Assembly: GCA_933207985.1 (NCBI GenBank)
Contig: OW240912.1
Span: 232,561,412-232,625,411 of the forward strand
Direction of reading: 5' to 3'
Source of the DNA: Pelobates cultripes
Taxonomy: Eukaryota > Chordata > Amphibia > Anura > Pelobatidae
Length of the DNA stretch: 64,000 nucleotides
Shown one piece after another: positions 41,621-53,761 of the stretch (the stretch's first letter is position 1; each line of letters opens with the position of its first letter). The notes below the pieces were generated by a model. It searched no databases, was not told where the DNA came from, and saw nothing but the letters and a program-made list of their open reading frames with translations. The position numbers and the translations under genes were made by a program.

Positions 41621-42124
41621 TTAAAGGACCACTCTAGGCACCCAGACTACTTCAGCTTAATGAAGTGGTCTGGGTGCCAGGTCCTTCTAGGGTTAACCCA
41701 TTTTTTCATAATTATAGCAGTTTCAGAGAAACTGCTATAATTATGAATGGGTTAAGCCTTCCCTCTAATCCTCTAGTGGCTGTCTCATTGACAGCCACTA
41801 GAGGCGCTTGCGTGCTTCTCACTGTGAAAATCACAGTGAGAGCACGCCAGCGTCCATAGGAAAGCATTGTAAATGCTTTCCTATGAAGACCGGCTGAATC
41901 TTGCGCGCAGCTCTTGCCGGCGTCGCGCATTCAGCCGGCGGGCGTAACGGAGGCGGAGAGGAGGAGGAGAGCTCTCCGCCCAGCGCTGGAAAAAAGGTAC
42001 GTTTTAACCCCTTTCCCCCTTCCAGAGCCGGGCGGGAGGGGGTCCCTGAGGGTGGGGGCACCCTCAGGGCACTATAGTGCCAGGAAAACGAGTATGTTTT
42101 CCTGGCACTATAGTGGTCCTTTAA
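41621..42124. mobile_element. T2/Kolobok-type MITE, complete (504 bp with TTAA)
   Basis: TTAAAGGACCACTCTAGG at the left and CACTATAGTGGTCCTTTAA at the right. Close relative of 14,203-14,702 with the same hairpin order. Stem differences are paired. The second hairpin reads CATAATTATAGC / GCTATAATTATG where the other copy has CATAAACATAGC / GCTATGTTTATG. The third reads AGTGGCTGTC / GACAGCCACT instead of AGCGGCTGTC / GACAGCCGCT. Confidence 0.9.
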
Positions 42125-44888
42125 CAATAAATTGTCAGGAGCATTTTACATGATGCAAATATTTACTTACAAAATATTTTAGTTTAAGGTTTCCTTCCAC
42201 TATTTGTGAGTTATTATTGTATACATCACTCAACTGCTTCCAATATATTTAACATATTGCCATATAAATGCATTCTAGTAATAGACAGAGATTAACTATT
42301 TACTCATTAATTTGTTGAGTTCTAAAGGTTCATACAGTACCGAAAAGGATTAATCTAAGAACCACTGACTTTACTTTCCACTTACCTTCACATAATGCAC
42401 AATACTTGTTTCCTGACCCTCGAGATGTGAAAAATGATACATATTAATTGTGAAGCTTTGAAATGTATGAATGTGATATAGATTGCGAGATCTGCCAATA
42501 ACAGTTAATGGAGTCTCTCACAATTTTCCCCAAGTGGCCAAAATAACTTGAGCTTCAAGTAAAGGCAAACCTGATATCCCATCATCATTCAGTCATTCAG
42601 TGAGCGTTAAATGATGGAGAAAATGACTTCAATTCACTTTACCAGTGAGCAAGAGAGTGTGTTGAGTATCTAAAGCAGAATTGACACAATATGATGTCTG
42701 TGGCTGCCGTGTATTACCCCTGCTATTATAGCAGAACACACATTAAAAGAAATGTTTCCAGGTGGCAAATAACTATACAGGTGGCAACAAATAACTCCCC
42801 AGTTCTGTATTATGATTGTTTGTGTTATGTTGTGTGAGGCTCATCCCTTAGCTGGCACATAAACTGCTTTGATGTCCTAGTAAGGCTTTGTTAACTGCCT
42901 GTAGAGGACACCTGCATGCTTGCTAACAAGCACAAGGCCAACAGATATCAATGCGATGGTGAGGAATGCCCTATTGTTTCTTCCAACATTTGAGTAACCA
43001 TGCAAAGCAGGTAACAGAGTGATATAATTAAATCAGCCATCAGTAATTATAGAAAGTGTGATAACATACATTACGTGAGATTAAAGGAACTAAACCTGAG
43101 ATTAAAGGAACAGTACATTTTTTTAATCCTAAATTTTTCCGCTGATCCCTAATTCATCCATTGAAGATGTCAGCAGAAAGATTGCTCATTACTCAAAGTC
43201 CATGGATGGTAAAGCAAATGATGATTTTCTCTATAGATTCTATAGATAAAAGACCTTTGGTTCTCTTCTGTTTTATTACCCCATTTTCAATTTTTTTTTA
43301 TTTTTTTTATCAAATAGTACATATTTAAAATTGGAGTAAGCATGCATATTATTGTTGAAAACAAAACCATATCTTGATTGAAAAATAGCATTCATGATTC
43401 AATTTCCAGGCTTAAAAATACTGTGTTTGACTTTGACTTTGACTTTTTTATTTTTACTTTAACTTTTTTCAAAAGGCAACTTGGTAAAACATAGATATCA
43501 ATAAGTATTAATATATTTAATTAAAACAGAACTTTACACTTTGATAAATATATAATACATATATTTTGATCTTTTTGCTGATCTTCCTTTTTTTGTTACT
43601 TCTTCTCACTTCATATGTGTTAGTTCTACTCACTAAATGGTGGGCAAATGTGCTTATCAGTGTACTGCAAAATATATGCATAATATTTATTAGCTTTGGA
43701 GATTCAGGTCAGCCTGAACTTTAATTCGGTCGAATTTGGGCCCATCAGGTGATCAGTCGAATTTCTTATCTCCGAGCTAAACCGTACCAAAACATGAACT
43801 TGTGCATTGGCTTAGCATGTTGGTTTTGAATTATGATTCTGGATTCTGTCCATGGCACCAGATCAAGTGAGAATTGAGCAACAGAGGGGAAAACAAGAGG
43901 GACAGTAAAAAATAAATAAATCAATATTTACATATTTATGGTCATGATCAATCTCCTTTTCTACATTGATTCGTGAAACATAGAAAATAGTCTTACTAAA
44001 GAGTTCCTTGCACATGCATGATGCATAATCCGAGAGAAACACAGAGAAACACAGAACATATTCCATTCTTCATTTCAATTTCTTATATAAAATGAGAGAC
44101 ATATGAGTTTATTCAAAATCACTCAAGGAGAACTATTCAGGTCTATTCAGTAAATGTTGAGAAGCATTGAATCTGTACTTGACGTGCACAATATCAGCTC
44201 AAGGAAAAGATAATGCCAAATTAGGCATCCATTAAAACCAAGCGAATTCTAAATTAACAAAACTGTTCTGCACTGATTGACCATAGCTCAAATATTTACC
44301 AGCCTGCGTGTAACTCCCCAGAGAAATGAGTTCAGGGACATACTTGATGATTTTAGTTCTGTAACTAAAACATTAAAAACTGATGGAAGAATTAGCTTTC
44401 AATTAGAATGCGGGTAATCAGTGAAAATGATTATTAATAAAATCTGATGAGCAAGACTATTACTAAGCTAGAATTGAGCTGTCACTAGCTCCCCCGTGAC
44501 TTTGGTCATCATGAAAACATGAATATAGTTAGGTTCTCTCTTTCCCATGTGGGATTGGATGTAAACCACAACAGAATGTGAAGCAGCAGTCATTCAAAAG
44601 GCAGAGGTTTACTGCAATCTCTGACAAATGCTTACTACACATTTATTATGGTAACCTGCCAAAATAAATGTATTTTACCTTTTGTACAAAATGTTTGCCC
44701 CCCTTAACATCCAGTACCAGGGGGTTCCCAATCTCTTAGTACTAACTACTGAGTGTATGAGTAATATTATTATTATAATTGGCAGTTATACAGCACAACA
44801 ATACACAAGGCTTTACAATGTTATAATGGGTGAATTTAACAACAAATGAGACAAACTGTTATAGATATGACATGAGCAATATGACAGA
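42125..44888. other. No gene seen; unassigned DNA
   Basis: AT-rich sequence without a supported gene. TTAAAGGAAC appears twice within 22 bases near 43,081-43,110 but no complete T2 element follows. A GACTTTGACTTTGACTTTTT triplet lies near 43,430. Confidence 0.5.
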
Positions 44889-45222
44889 ACAATAAGGATG
44901 TGGAATTCTCTGCCTGAAGAAGTGGTTTTATCAGATTTCGTACAGATGTTTCAACAGCAAACTAAATGCATACTTGCCAAAACAGAATATTCAAGGATAT
45001 ACTTTTTCAATGTAGGGTAATAGCTTCTTGATCCAGGGATAAATCTGACTGCCATTCTGGGGCTAAGAGGGAATTTATTTCCTAGTTTGTTGCAAAATTG
45101 GAAGTGCTTCAGACTGTTTTCTTTTGCCTTCTTTTGTATCAACAGCAAAAAGCAAATGTGAAGAAGGCTGAACGTGATGGGCACATGTCTCTTTTCAGCC
45201 TATGTAACTATGTAACTATGAG
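44889..45222 (+). mobile_element. CR1-like LINE 3' end
   Basis: The plus frame reads MWNSLPEEVVLSDFVQMFQQ, the typical C-terminal tail of CR1-group ORF2. A 3' UTR follows, ending GGCTGAACGTGATGGGCACA ... TCAGCCTATGTAACTATG with a duplicated TATGTAACTATG tail. The element is 5' truncated at about 44,889. The body before it differs from the CR1-like copy at 47,930, so it is another subfamily. Confidence 0.8.
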
Positions 45223-45482
45223 GACCCTGCTATGAGTGTATTTCACATAGACATAAAACTCCACATTTTCCACATATATATATATATATATAATTAGGTT
45301 AGGTGCCAAAAGAAGACCACAGGATGTCCAGCCCTCTGCTCCTCTAGAAAATACCACACTACCAATATGGAACAGAGGTATATCAGTGTTTGAACTTTAG
45401 ATTTTCTGCCAAAGAAAACAGGACAAAAATATAATTAAAAAAAAAATAGAACACATTTAATCAGATTAAATCAGAGCAAAAA

Positions 45483-45860
45483 TTAAAGGGTTACTCCATG
45501 TGCCATGATTACTTCAGTGATTTAAAGTGGTAATGATGCTTAGAGTCTGTATGTGCAGCGCTTTCAGTTTGCTCTCGAATGCGTCACTCTAGAATCATTA
45601 ACCATCACAGAACAAGACTCAACTGTATATTTGGTGTCTTTCATCAACACATACAGCATGCTGTTAACAGACAACCAATGGCCACAGCGTCCCCCTTCTC
45701 TGCCAGCAAGGCCCTCCCCTCAGTTCATCATATATGGTGATGGATTTGTTATTAAGGTGGATAGCAAAATGGAATCACAAAAGAGGAAAATTCTGATTTG
45801 TGAATATTATTACTACTTGAAAAGCTCTTTGTGGGAGCTTTATGGGAGCTTCTAATGTCT
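45483..45860 (+). mobile_element. T2-like MITE, one end only
   Basis: TTAAAGGGTTACTCCATGTG followed by CATGATTACTTCAGTGATTT and AAAGTGGTAATGATG, a hairpin of the T2 kind. A matching right end could not be found before 45,900, so it is truncated. An (AT)n run lies just upstream at 45,269-45,291. Confidence 0.5.
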
Positions 45861-46471
45861 CTGAATATCTTCTGTTATTGTTATCCCTCTCTTTTTTTTC
45901 TAGCTGGGGAATGATAGGTTAGATATACAGCATTCTAGGGAATCCAGACATGGGAATGGGAATTTAGGCATGCCAGCTGAGGGAAATTCCTGGCCAAGGA
46001 TTCCCAGGAGAAAAATGGTAAAGAGTGTTTAGTAGTAGGAGAGCATTTTATGGGGTGCAGTATCTCAATGGTAGATGTTTTTAGAGGTTTGCCAACTTTC
46101 CGTGGGTTTTTAATGCTGTGTCATTAAGGCTTTGTTTTCATTTGGCTGAATGTTTCCAAGCTTTGCTACAACCCATGCCATCTACCTCTGTGTATACCTA
46201 TTTAGGGTTTGTTTATATGGTTTAATAAGAATAGCCACTTGTGTTTCATTGTACATTTTGTCTTTAAACTGAAATCAGCCTGAGTAAGTAGCATGGCATT
46301 GTCCTAAGAGATTTGCATTAATAATGACAGATGAGCTTACACTTTAATGACTATAATATTGATGCTGAAACACTCTCTTATTTAAAAGTATATGCTGGAA
46401 TGTGGGATAATGCATACCACTTTTATTGTTTTTTTTTTTTTTTGCAATGCCATGCAATCGAAATCATACCC
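45861..46471. other. No gene seen; unassigned DNA
   Basis: No supported feature. A T-run of about 20 bases lies near 46,425. Confidence 0.5.
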
Positions 46472-46917
46472 TTAAAGGGACACTGTAGGCACCCAGACCA
46501 CTTCATTGAAGTGAAGTGGTGTGGGTGCAATGTCCCATGTCCCTTAACCCTGCAATAGTAATTATTGCGGTTATTGAGAAACTGCAATAATTACTATCCA
46601 TCATTAACTCCACCTAAACAGTCACTAGTGGGCTTCCTTGTTTGAAATGGACCTTTGGTCCATTATCTGACGCTGGATGTCCTCACACTCTGCATGAGGA
46701 CCTCTAGCGTCAGATTCTTCCCCATAGGAAAGCATTGAATAATGCTTTTCTATGGGGAAATCCTAAGGTGAGCGCATTAGGTCTCACCTGCCGGCTGACT
46801 TCGGAGATGGATTCAGGTAAGTGACTGAAGGGGTTTTAACATGGGAGGGGGGCACTGTAGGGACTTATAGTGCCAGGAAAACGGCTTTGTATTCCTGGCA
46901 CTTTAGAATGCCTTTAA
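46472..46917. mobile_element. T2/Kolobok-type MITE, complete (446 bp with TTAA)
   Basis: Bounded by TTAA with TTAAAGGGACACTGTAGG at the left. Hairpins in order are ACCACTTCA around TTGAAGTGAAGTGGT, ATAGTAATTATTGC / GCAATAATTACTAT, TGACGCTGGATGTCCTCA / TGAGGACCTCTAGCGTCA, CCCCATAGGAAAGCATT / AATGCTTTTCTATGGGG, and AGTGCCAGGAAAACGG / TTCCTGGCACT. Confidence 0.86.
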
Positions 46918-47929
46918 CTATAATGTGTATATTGTAAATAACATTGCAAATAAAATAGTAACAATTATTTTAACAAAAATTTAAATTGACTAAAATAACA
47001 TTTTTCTCAATTATTTATCACTATTCAATTAAAATATTCCAGATATCATATGATGTTTAAACCATCAGACATTTACAGAGTTTTCTTATTCATGCTATTT
47101 TACAGGATTTCCATATGATGAATCCTGACTGTAGCACATATCTGCCCTTCATGCAATTACTTTACTGGCTGTGTTTATTAACAGGAATAACCATATGGAG
47201 GACAAAGCCTAGGGAATTTGTATTGTAAGACAATTACATACCCTTTGAAGAATGTCTCAGTTGTTTGAAAGTGAAGAGGGCTTAGATGAAATTCTTCTCA
47301 TTTTGATGTACTCTCTTAGCCCCAGATAATAATGGCATGCAAGAAATCACCTACTGTACATTATAAATTCAAAATACAGTACACATGGCTTTTGAAATTC
47401 ACTTTTTCCTTATTTGATTCGTCATGATAGATATGCTACAGTTTATGATATTAATCACCTTGAATATGATTGGTGAACAAGTATGTAGACTGTGCCAACT
47501 CCATGTGAGGTTGTATTGGGTGATGGATAAGCAAAGATAGAAAAAGGGCAAGTTCAATAATTTGGAAAATATTAGAAAACAGCATGTTTATTTATTAGAA
47601 TAGAATAATAGGTTGATTATCAATATATACTCCATATGATTGAAATGTGCAGTATATCATTTTCCTCATCTTGCAAGAATGTAATTGTAATAAATAAACA
47701 TAGATTGCCCAGCTTATAATACCACCTGTACCTGGTAATTCTGTTTTTAATTGTAAATAACTACCTACCTATCAATCTACAAGAATGTGTTCAAAGATGT
47801 AAAAAAAATGGCTGAATTTAGCTGCTTAACGGGGAGGGAGTTGAGAAAAGTAGTGGTCTGAGTCACACCACACAAAAACAAAAGTTTTAGACTTTAGAAA
47901 AACAGACTTTTCTAAAATTAGAATATGTG
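46918..47929. other. No gene seen; AT-rich DNA
   Basis: No supported exon or repeat. It ends at the approximate 5' truncation point of the CR1-like LINE. Confidence 0.5.
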
Positions 47930-49277
47930 TAACGGAGTCATTATCAGACAGGAGCAATCTAAATGGAGTCTAAGAGAAATTGTATTATTTAAAAGTAGCA
48001 CTGCTGAAAGCAACAGAAAATTACATTAGGCTTGTCAGTAAAAGCAAAAAATTCAAGAAACCACTGTGGTACTCCACAGATGTGGCCAAAATAGTAAAAA
48101 ACTAAAAAGTTAGCATTTAGTAATTATACAAAAACAAAACAGAGTGAGTAAGATAGACATATCTATAAGATTAGGCAGAAAGAAGCTAAGCAAGTTGTAA
48201 GAGCTTCCAAATCACACACAGAAGAAAAAATAGCATAGTCAGTGAAAAAAGGGGACAAAACATTTTTTAGATACATAAATGAGAAAAGGAAAGAAAAACA
48301 GGGATTAGTTAGATTAAAAACAAAAGAAGGAAGATATGTAGAAGAGGATAAAGGTCTAGCTGACCGCCTCAATGAATATTTGTGTTCAGTATTTACAGAT
48401 GAAAATGAAGAAAAGGGGCCTCAGTTAGGAAAAAGGACAAATTAGTAATTTAGTACATGTGAATTTACAGAGGAAGAGATTCTATTTCAACAGTCAAAAG
48501 TAAAGACAAATAAGTCAATGGGACCTGATGAAATACACCCAAAGTTATTAAAAGAGCTTAGTGGTGTACTAGCAAAACCATTAACAGATTTATTTAACCA
48601 ATCATTGTTAACAGGAGTAGTCCTAGAAGATTGGAAGTTAGCAAATGTTGTGCCCATTCACAAGAAAGGTAGTAGGGAGGAGTCGGGCAACTATAGGCTA
48701 GTAAGCCTTACTTCAGTAGTGGGGAAAGTAATGGAAATCATGTTAAAGGATAGGATTGTTGAACATCTAAAATCACATGGATTAAAGATCAGAGAAGGAG
48801 ATCATGCCAAACTAATCTTATTATTTTTTTTTTTGATTGGGTAGCTAAAATAATAGATCAGGGTGGTGCAGTAGACATTGCTTTCCTAGATTTCAGTAAG
48901 GCTTCGGACACTGTTGCACATAGAAGGCTTATCAATAAAATGCAATCTTTAAGTTTGAATTCCAATATTGTTGAATGGGTAAGGCAGTGGATGAGTGACA
49001 GGCAACATAGTGTTCTAGTCAATGGAGTATATTCGAAGCATGGGGTTATCACCAGTGGGGTACCTCAGGGATCTGTACTTGATCCATTCTCTTTAATATT
49101 TTTATTAGTGATATTGTAGAAGGTCTTGATGGTAAGGTATGTCTTTTTGCTGATGATACTAAGATATGTAAGAGTTGATGTTCCAGGAATGATAAGCCAA
49201 ATGGCAAATGATTAGGTAAACTAGAAAAATGATCAGAGTTGTGGCAACTGACATTTAATGTGCATAAGTGCAAGATA

Positions 49278-49343
49278 AGTGGGCAGACTAGATGGGCCGA
49301 ATGGTTCTTATCAGTCGTCACATTCTATGTTTCTGTTTCTGTA
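49278..49343 (+). mobile_element. 66-bp LINE 3'-tail insertion within LINE ORF2
   Basis: Between AAGTGCAAGATA and ATGCATCTTGG lies AGTGGGCAGACTAGATGGGC ... TTCTATGTTTCTGTTTCTGTA. That is nearly the same tail as at 50,531-50,598. Removing it restores K-C-K-I-M-H-L-G, the usual CR1 motif. It is 22 codons long and leaves the frame open. Confidence 0.82.
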
Positions 49344-49911
49344 ATGCATCTTGGACGTAAAAACCCAGAGTAGAGGGCAGAGTACAGAATATTTGATAGA
49401 GTCCTAACCTCAACATCTGAGAAAAAGGATTTAGCGATTATTATTTCTGATGACTCAAAGGTAGGCAGACAATGTAATAGAGCAGCAGGAAATGCTAGCA
49501 GAATGCTTGGTTATATAGGGAGTGGTATTAGCAGTAGAAAGGGGGAAGTGCTCATGCCATTGTACAGAACATTGGTGAGACCTCACTTGGAGTATTGTAC
49601 ACAGTACTGGAGACCGTATCTCCAGAAGGATATTGATACTTTAGAGAGAGTTCAGAGAAGGGCTAGCAGGATAAAACTTACAAGGAAAGGTTAAGGGAAC
49701 TTAACATATATAGCTTGGAGGAAAGATGAGACGGGGGATATGATAGAAACATTTAAATATAGAAAGGGAATCAACACAGTAAAGGAGGAGACTATATTTA
49801 AAACTACCACAACAAGAGGACATAGTCTTAAATTAGAGGAACAAAAGTTTAAAAATAATATCAGGAAGTATTACTTTACAGAGAGGGTAGTGGATGTATG
49901 GAATAGCCTTC

Positions 49912-50412
49912 TGTCAGGATTACTAGTTGATCCAGCACGTAGAATTGTGTCACACAGATGACTAATAGGTAACGTATTACCGGGCCTTATAATGGCCGGA
50001 CTTAATGTACCAAAGAATAATCAGGATACTTGCCGAGATCAGGGGATGCAGAAAGAGACACAACAATAAGAGAAAGCCAGAAGTCAGGGATACAGAAAAC
50101 AGGGAAGTCAAAATCAAAGCCAAAGTCAAAAACCAGAAGAAACTTGAATCAGGAACGTGCTCTCGGACAACCACAAGGGAAACCACGACAGGGCACTGAG
50201 TAGGATGAGAACTGGGCCTAAATACCCCTCCTCTAGATCTGATAGGCTGTAACCGGCCTTTGACCCCCAAAGGCAGTTGCCAGGTTCCCATTTGGATAAT
50301 TGCTGCTCAGCATTAACCTTTCTGTGGATTTGGTTGCTGCTCGGCACAACTTTTCCTGTGTGGACAGTAAATGCCATTAACCACATTTTTATAAGCGGAT
50401 GAATATGTGACA
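49912..50412 (+). mobile_element. Solo LTR (501 bp) with 5-bp target duplication CCTTC
   Basis: Begins TGTCAGGATTACTAG and ends GAATATGTGACA. CCTTC stands at 49,907-49,911 and 50,413-50,417, and removing one copy plus the LTR restores AATAGCCTTCCAGCTGAAG, the LINE codons N-S-L-P-A-E. A possible promoter motif GCCTAAATACCCC lies near 50,217. It shares the first ten bases with the reverse-oriented LTR at 6,786, so the two LTRs may be related families. Ty3/gypsy or an endogenous retrovirus are both possible. Confidence 0.9.
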
Positions 50413-50598
50413 CCTTCCAGCTGAAGTAGTAGAGGTTAACACCGTAAAGGAGTTTAAGCATGCGTGGGATAGGCATAAGGCTATCCTAACTATAAGATAA
50501 GGCTAGGGACTAATGAAAGTATTTAGAAAATTGGGCAGACTAGATGGGCCAAATGGTTCTTATCTGCTGTCACATTCTATGTTTCTATGTTTCTATGT

Positions 50599-51110
50599 AT
50601 TGTGTTCCTTGAAACACCATACTTTTCCAGAGCAGCCTGTATTTCTCCTGAGGTTACCTGTGGGTTTTTCTTTGTATCCAGAACAATTATTCTGGCAATT
50701 GTGGCTGAAATCTTTCTTGGTCTACCCGATCTTGGCTTGGTATAAAGAGATCTCTGAATTTTCCACTTCTTAATAAGTGATTGAATATGACTGACTGTCA
50801 TTTTCAAGGCTTTGGATTTTTTTTTTATAAAGTTTTATAAAGTGTCATTACCTTGTCATGCAGGTCTTTTGACAGTTCTTTCTGCTCCCCATGGCTCAGT
50901 AGCTAGCCTGCTCAGTGCATCCATGTGAGAGCTAACAAAGGGACTATTTATACAGATACTAATTGCAATTTAAAAAGCCACAGGTGTGGGAAATTAACAT
51001 TTAATTGCAATTTTACCAGTGTGTGTCACCTTGTGTGTCTATAACAGGGCCAACCATTCAAGAGTATGTAAACTTTTGAGTGATTTATTTTATCATTATA
51101 ATTTAAAAAG
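50599..51110 (-). pseudogene. Tc1-like transposase, N-terminal fragment
   Basis: The minus strand starts MGSRKNCQKTCMTR near 50,892, then KALKMTVSHIQSLIKKWKI, TKPRSGRPRKISATIARII and NPQVTSGEIQAALEKYGVSR. This is the bipartite paired-like DNA-binding region and GRPR-type linker of Tc1-like transposases. It is cut off at VSRNTIHR exactly where the LINE tail ends, so the LINE probably inserted here. The catalytic domain was not found on the far side of the LINE. GTATGTAAACTTTTGAGTGA near 51,065 is terminal-repeat sequence. Confidence 0.85.
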
Positions 51111-51699
51111 GAGCCAAACAACTATGTGATAATAATTGACTTTGAAGGATCAGTATCATTCAATAAAATGTTTTTTTTTTTTTTGCATTTTCACACATTC
51201 CCAGAACCATCAATACTCAAACTCTGCATTTAACATCCTGTAGCTAATCCCACAACTCCCAGATACTGACTGGAGCTTGGAAAATACTCCACCTACTTTA
51301 TTCATGCACTGCTACCATATTATCATGTGTTACTATAGAATTGTTACCAATCATATCTGTAGTTTGCCATTATAATTTTCGTGGCATGCAGTTTGTATTA
51401 TTGTCATTTAATGTTTCTGACCAATATTTCATGTCCACAGTTATTAATATTTTGGGTGATAGAATTTGCTTGCTAAACTTTTCAACTGTATACAACACAT
51501 GGCTACTCTACCGCCCCTCCTCCTCCCCAACTCCCTCATGCTCCTCCCAGCTGTACCTTCATATAACTGTTCTATCTCTATCTCTGTTCTTCAGGCCTCA
51601 CTTCACACATTTCCAGAAGCCTCAATACTCAAACTCTGCATTTTTCCTCCTACCTACCCACCCACCGTCCACTCCTCCGGTCCACCCAGGTTCCCCCTA
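51111..51699. other. No gene seen; unassigned DNA
   Basis: A pyrimidine-rich stretch around 51,500-51,700 has an open frame of 119 codons, but its composition is low-complexity and no domain is visible. Confidence 0.45.
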
Positions 51700-52030
51700 A
51701 ATTTATAGCATGCTCCCCCAGCTGTTTGAGATTCTCACTCAATTACCTATTCATTCCCTTTACACTTTACCAATAGCTGCAACTCTCTGTGAAATTCATT
51801 TAGCCATCGCTTCCAAATTTCCTCTGCTACCTGCTGTTCCAAATCCCCACTGTATCCTTCCACTGGCAATATAGCTAAGCACTTGGTATAAAAGAGCTTC
51901 AGTAGCTAAATATCAGCTTACGGACAGGGCCCTTTCTACCTTTTGTATTTGTCTGTGTATATTGTACGTCCTCCACTAATTGTACAGCACTGCGGAATCT
52001 GTTGGCGCTTTATAAATACCAGTGAAAAAT
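51700..52030 (+). mobile_element. L2-type LINE 3' end
   Basis: TTGTACAGCACTGCGGAATC followed by TGTTGGCGCTTTATAAATA and an AATAAATAATAA tail is the hallmark 3' end of L2-group LINEs. It is the plus-strand equivalent of the minus-strand end at 36,083. The 5' limit is uncertain. Confidence 0.72.
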
Positions 52031-53761
52031 AAATAATAAATTAATATTTTCAAAATCAAAGCCAAACGTTATGCAAACATTTGAGCATAACTATATATAC
52101 TCTCTCTGTGCTGCTTGGGTAATGTTACCTGGTGTTCCTGGATGTGGGAAACCAGGAAAGAATTGTGGGGCAGTAGGACAAGACCCTAAAATAAGGCCTG
52201 TTCCACCAAAAGCAGTACAGGAAGGCCTGGATATTAATGATTCATGAAAAACTCACATATCTCAGACTGTACAATAACTTAACTCAGATTTCGGGGTGAG
52301 ATTTATTGGGGAGATGGGAGGTTTACTAATCAGATTATGCACATCTTGCTAAACGTTATGTAACATTTTGCAGGATCATCCAATGCGAAGAAATTTATTT
52401 TTTATTTTACCATATCTCTAACATAGGTGTAATATTTCTGAGTACATCACAATCCATCACAATCTTCCTATGAAGTTCTTTATGAGCTTTCCTTATATGC
52501 TAAAAAAAAAAAAAGAGCGTGTTTCCACTGAAATTTTACTGAATGGACTTTTTTGCTCTTCTTCCCAGTAGAAAGAACTCATACACAAATGGAACAGCCT
52601 GCATACCTGGTAGAAAGTTAACTTTTTCTTGTAGTATCGGATCAGGTAGATTGCTGAGCCTCAGGTTTTCCTTGACCTGCCCTTCAGATCACTTCATTTT
52701 GCTCCAGGATAGAAACTTTGTTCTCTAATTTGTTTGCTCTTTCTAAGACTGGGCTATTGAGTGTTATAACAGCGTTGAATCCACCTGACCAAACACTCCT
52801 TCTGACATTAACATTTTCCTGACACCATCTTGCCTGTTTTCTTCCAAGTGTAAATGTCTACTTAAATAAAATTGTTTTGCAAAGAAAATACTGTTGTATC
52901 AGTTTTTTTCTTGATCTCTGCATTCTCCCCTGTTCCACAATTTGTTCTGCAGCCTTTATTTAGTAACACATTCCCTTTCTCTTCACTCTTTACGTTGATT
53001 CTCTTGGTTTTGTTTTATTTTCTTTGCTCTTGCTTACTATGCTCTGATCTCTGATTGCCATCATTGTCTCTTTGCTCCTCTCCTCCTTAGGCTCCTTACT
53101 CTCAACTTTGTTCAACTCATGGTTCTTATTTCTTCAGTTTCTAATCTTCATTACTTTACTCTTGCTTTACTCCTGACCTGTTCTCCAGGCACTGTGAACA
53201 CTTAAACTCAGTTATAGTGCTTGGAATAACCCTTTAAGTGCCAATGCAACTCTTAAAATATACAAAATGCCACATCGTAAAAATAGCAGAGTGACTAACG
53301 GTTGTGGGACCCATAAATATTGCCGATAGTTTTGGGGACTGGACAATGGCATGTACAGCCCCTAGTATAATTAATTATAGCCCTCACTCATGGCCCATGG
53401 GTTTTTAGGAGTTTAAGTCCTCCTATTTATTATTAATTGCTGGGAGGACACACTTGGTCCCCCACTTATTATTAATTTAATAGCCCCCACCCTATATGGG
53501 CCATGACAATAGGCCTCTCTAAGTTAATATGTATGGAGCTTCATCTGCTAATCACAATTGGAGCAAGGAGGAGCTAGGATGCTTTATTTATTTATTAGTT
53601 TAATAATTTACACCTTTATTAAATGGAGGCAAGTTGGGGTGGACAGCGGTCGTCCATCACCTATTATTTAAATTGAAGGCCTACTCACTGCCATGAGTAG
53701 AGATACAGGGAGGACTAGTGCCAGGTCCCCTCTTATGTTAATAACATTAAACTATTGCTAA
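52031..53761. other. No gene seen; contains a single T2-type end
   Basis: No exon supported. At 53,209-53,237 TTATAGTGCTTGGAATAACC followed by CTTTAA is a T2-type right end, but the left partner is not identifiable. The rest is T-rich (52,880-53,200) or unassigned. Confidence 0.5.

Larger units (their letters stand above)
47930..50598 (+). pseudogene. CR1-like LINE, 5' truncated, with two nested insertions
   Basis: ORF2 pieces occur in order: FFRYINEKRKEKQGLV (48,260), MGPDEIHPKLLKELSG, LEDWKLANVVPIHKKGSREE and SVVGKVMEIM (48,518-48,760). Then come AFLDFSKA-DTVAHRRLI, GVITSGVPQGSVLDPFS, a catalytic FADDTKIC box near 49,150, RMLGYIGSGISSRKGEVLMP, RTLVRPHLEYCTQYW and LERVQRRASR. The C-terminus VVDVWNSL-PAEVVEVNTVKEF is split by a solo LTR. 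The 3' tail GATGGGCCAAATGGTTC ... TTTCTATGTTTCTATGT ends at about 50,598, typical of CR1/L2 short 3' repeats. The endonuclease is absent. Stops and frameshifts are scattered through it. Reverse transcriptase identity is secure. Confidence 0.88.

Noticed and set aside
43080..43125. Two TTAAAGGAAC words 20 bases apart as T2 ends
   Set aside because: They are in direct orientation with no inverted partner within 1 kb, so a short tandem duplication is more likely.
43800..43870. tRNA-like stretch near GGATTCTGTCCATGGCACCA
   Set aside because: No acceptor stem or D-arm pairing could be built, and A/B box promoter motifs are absent.
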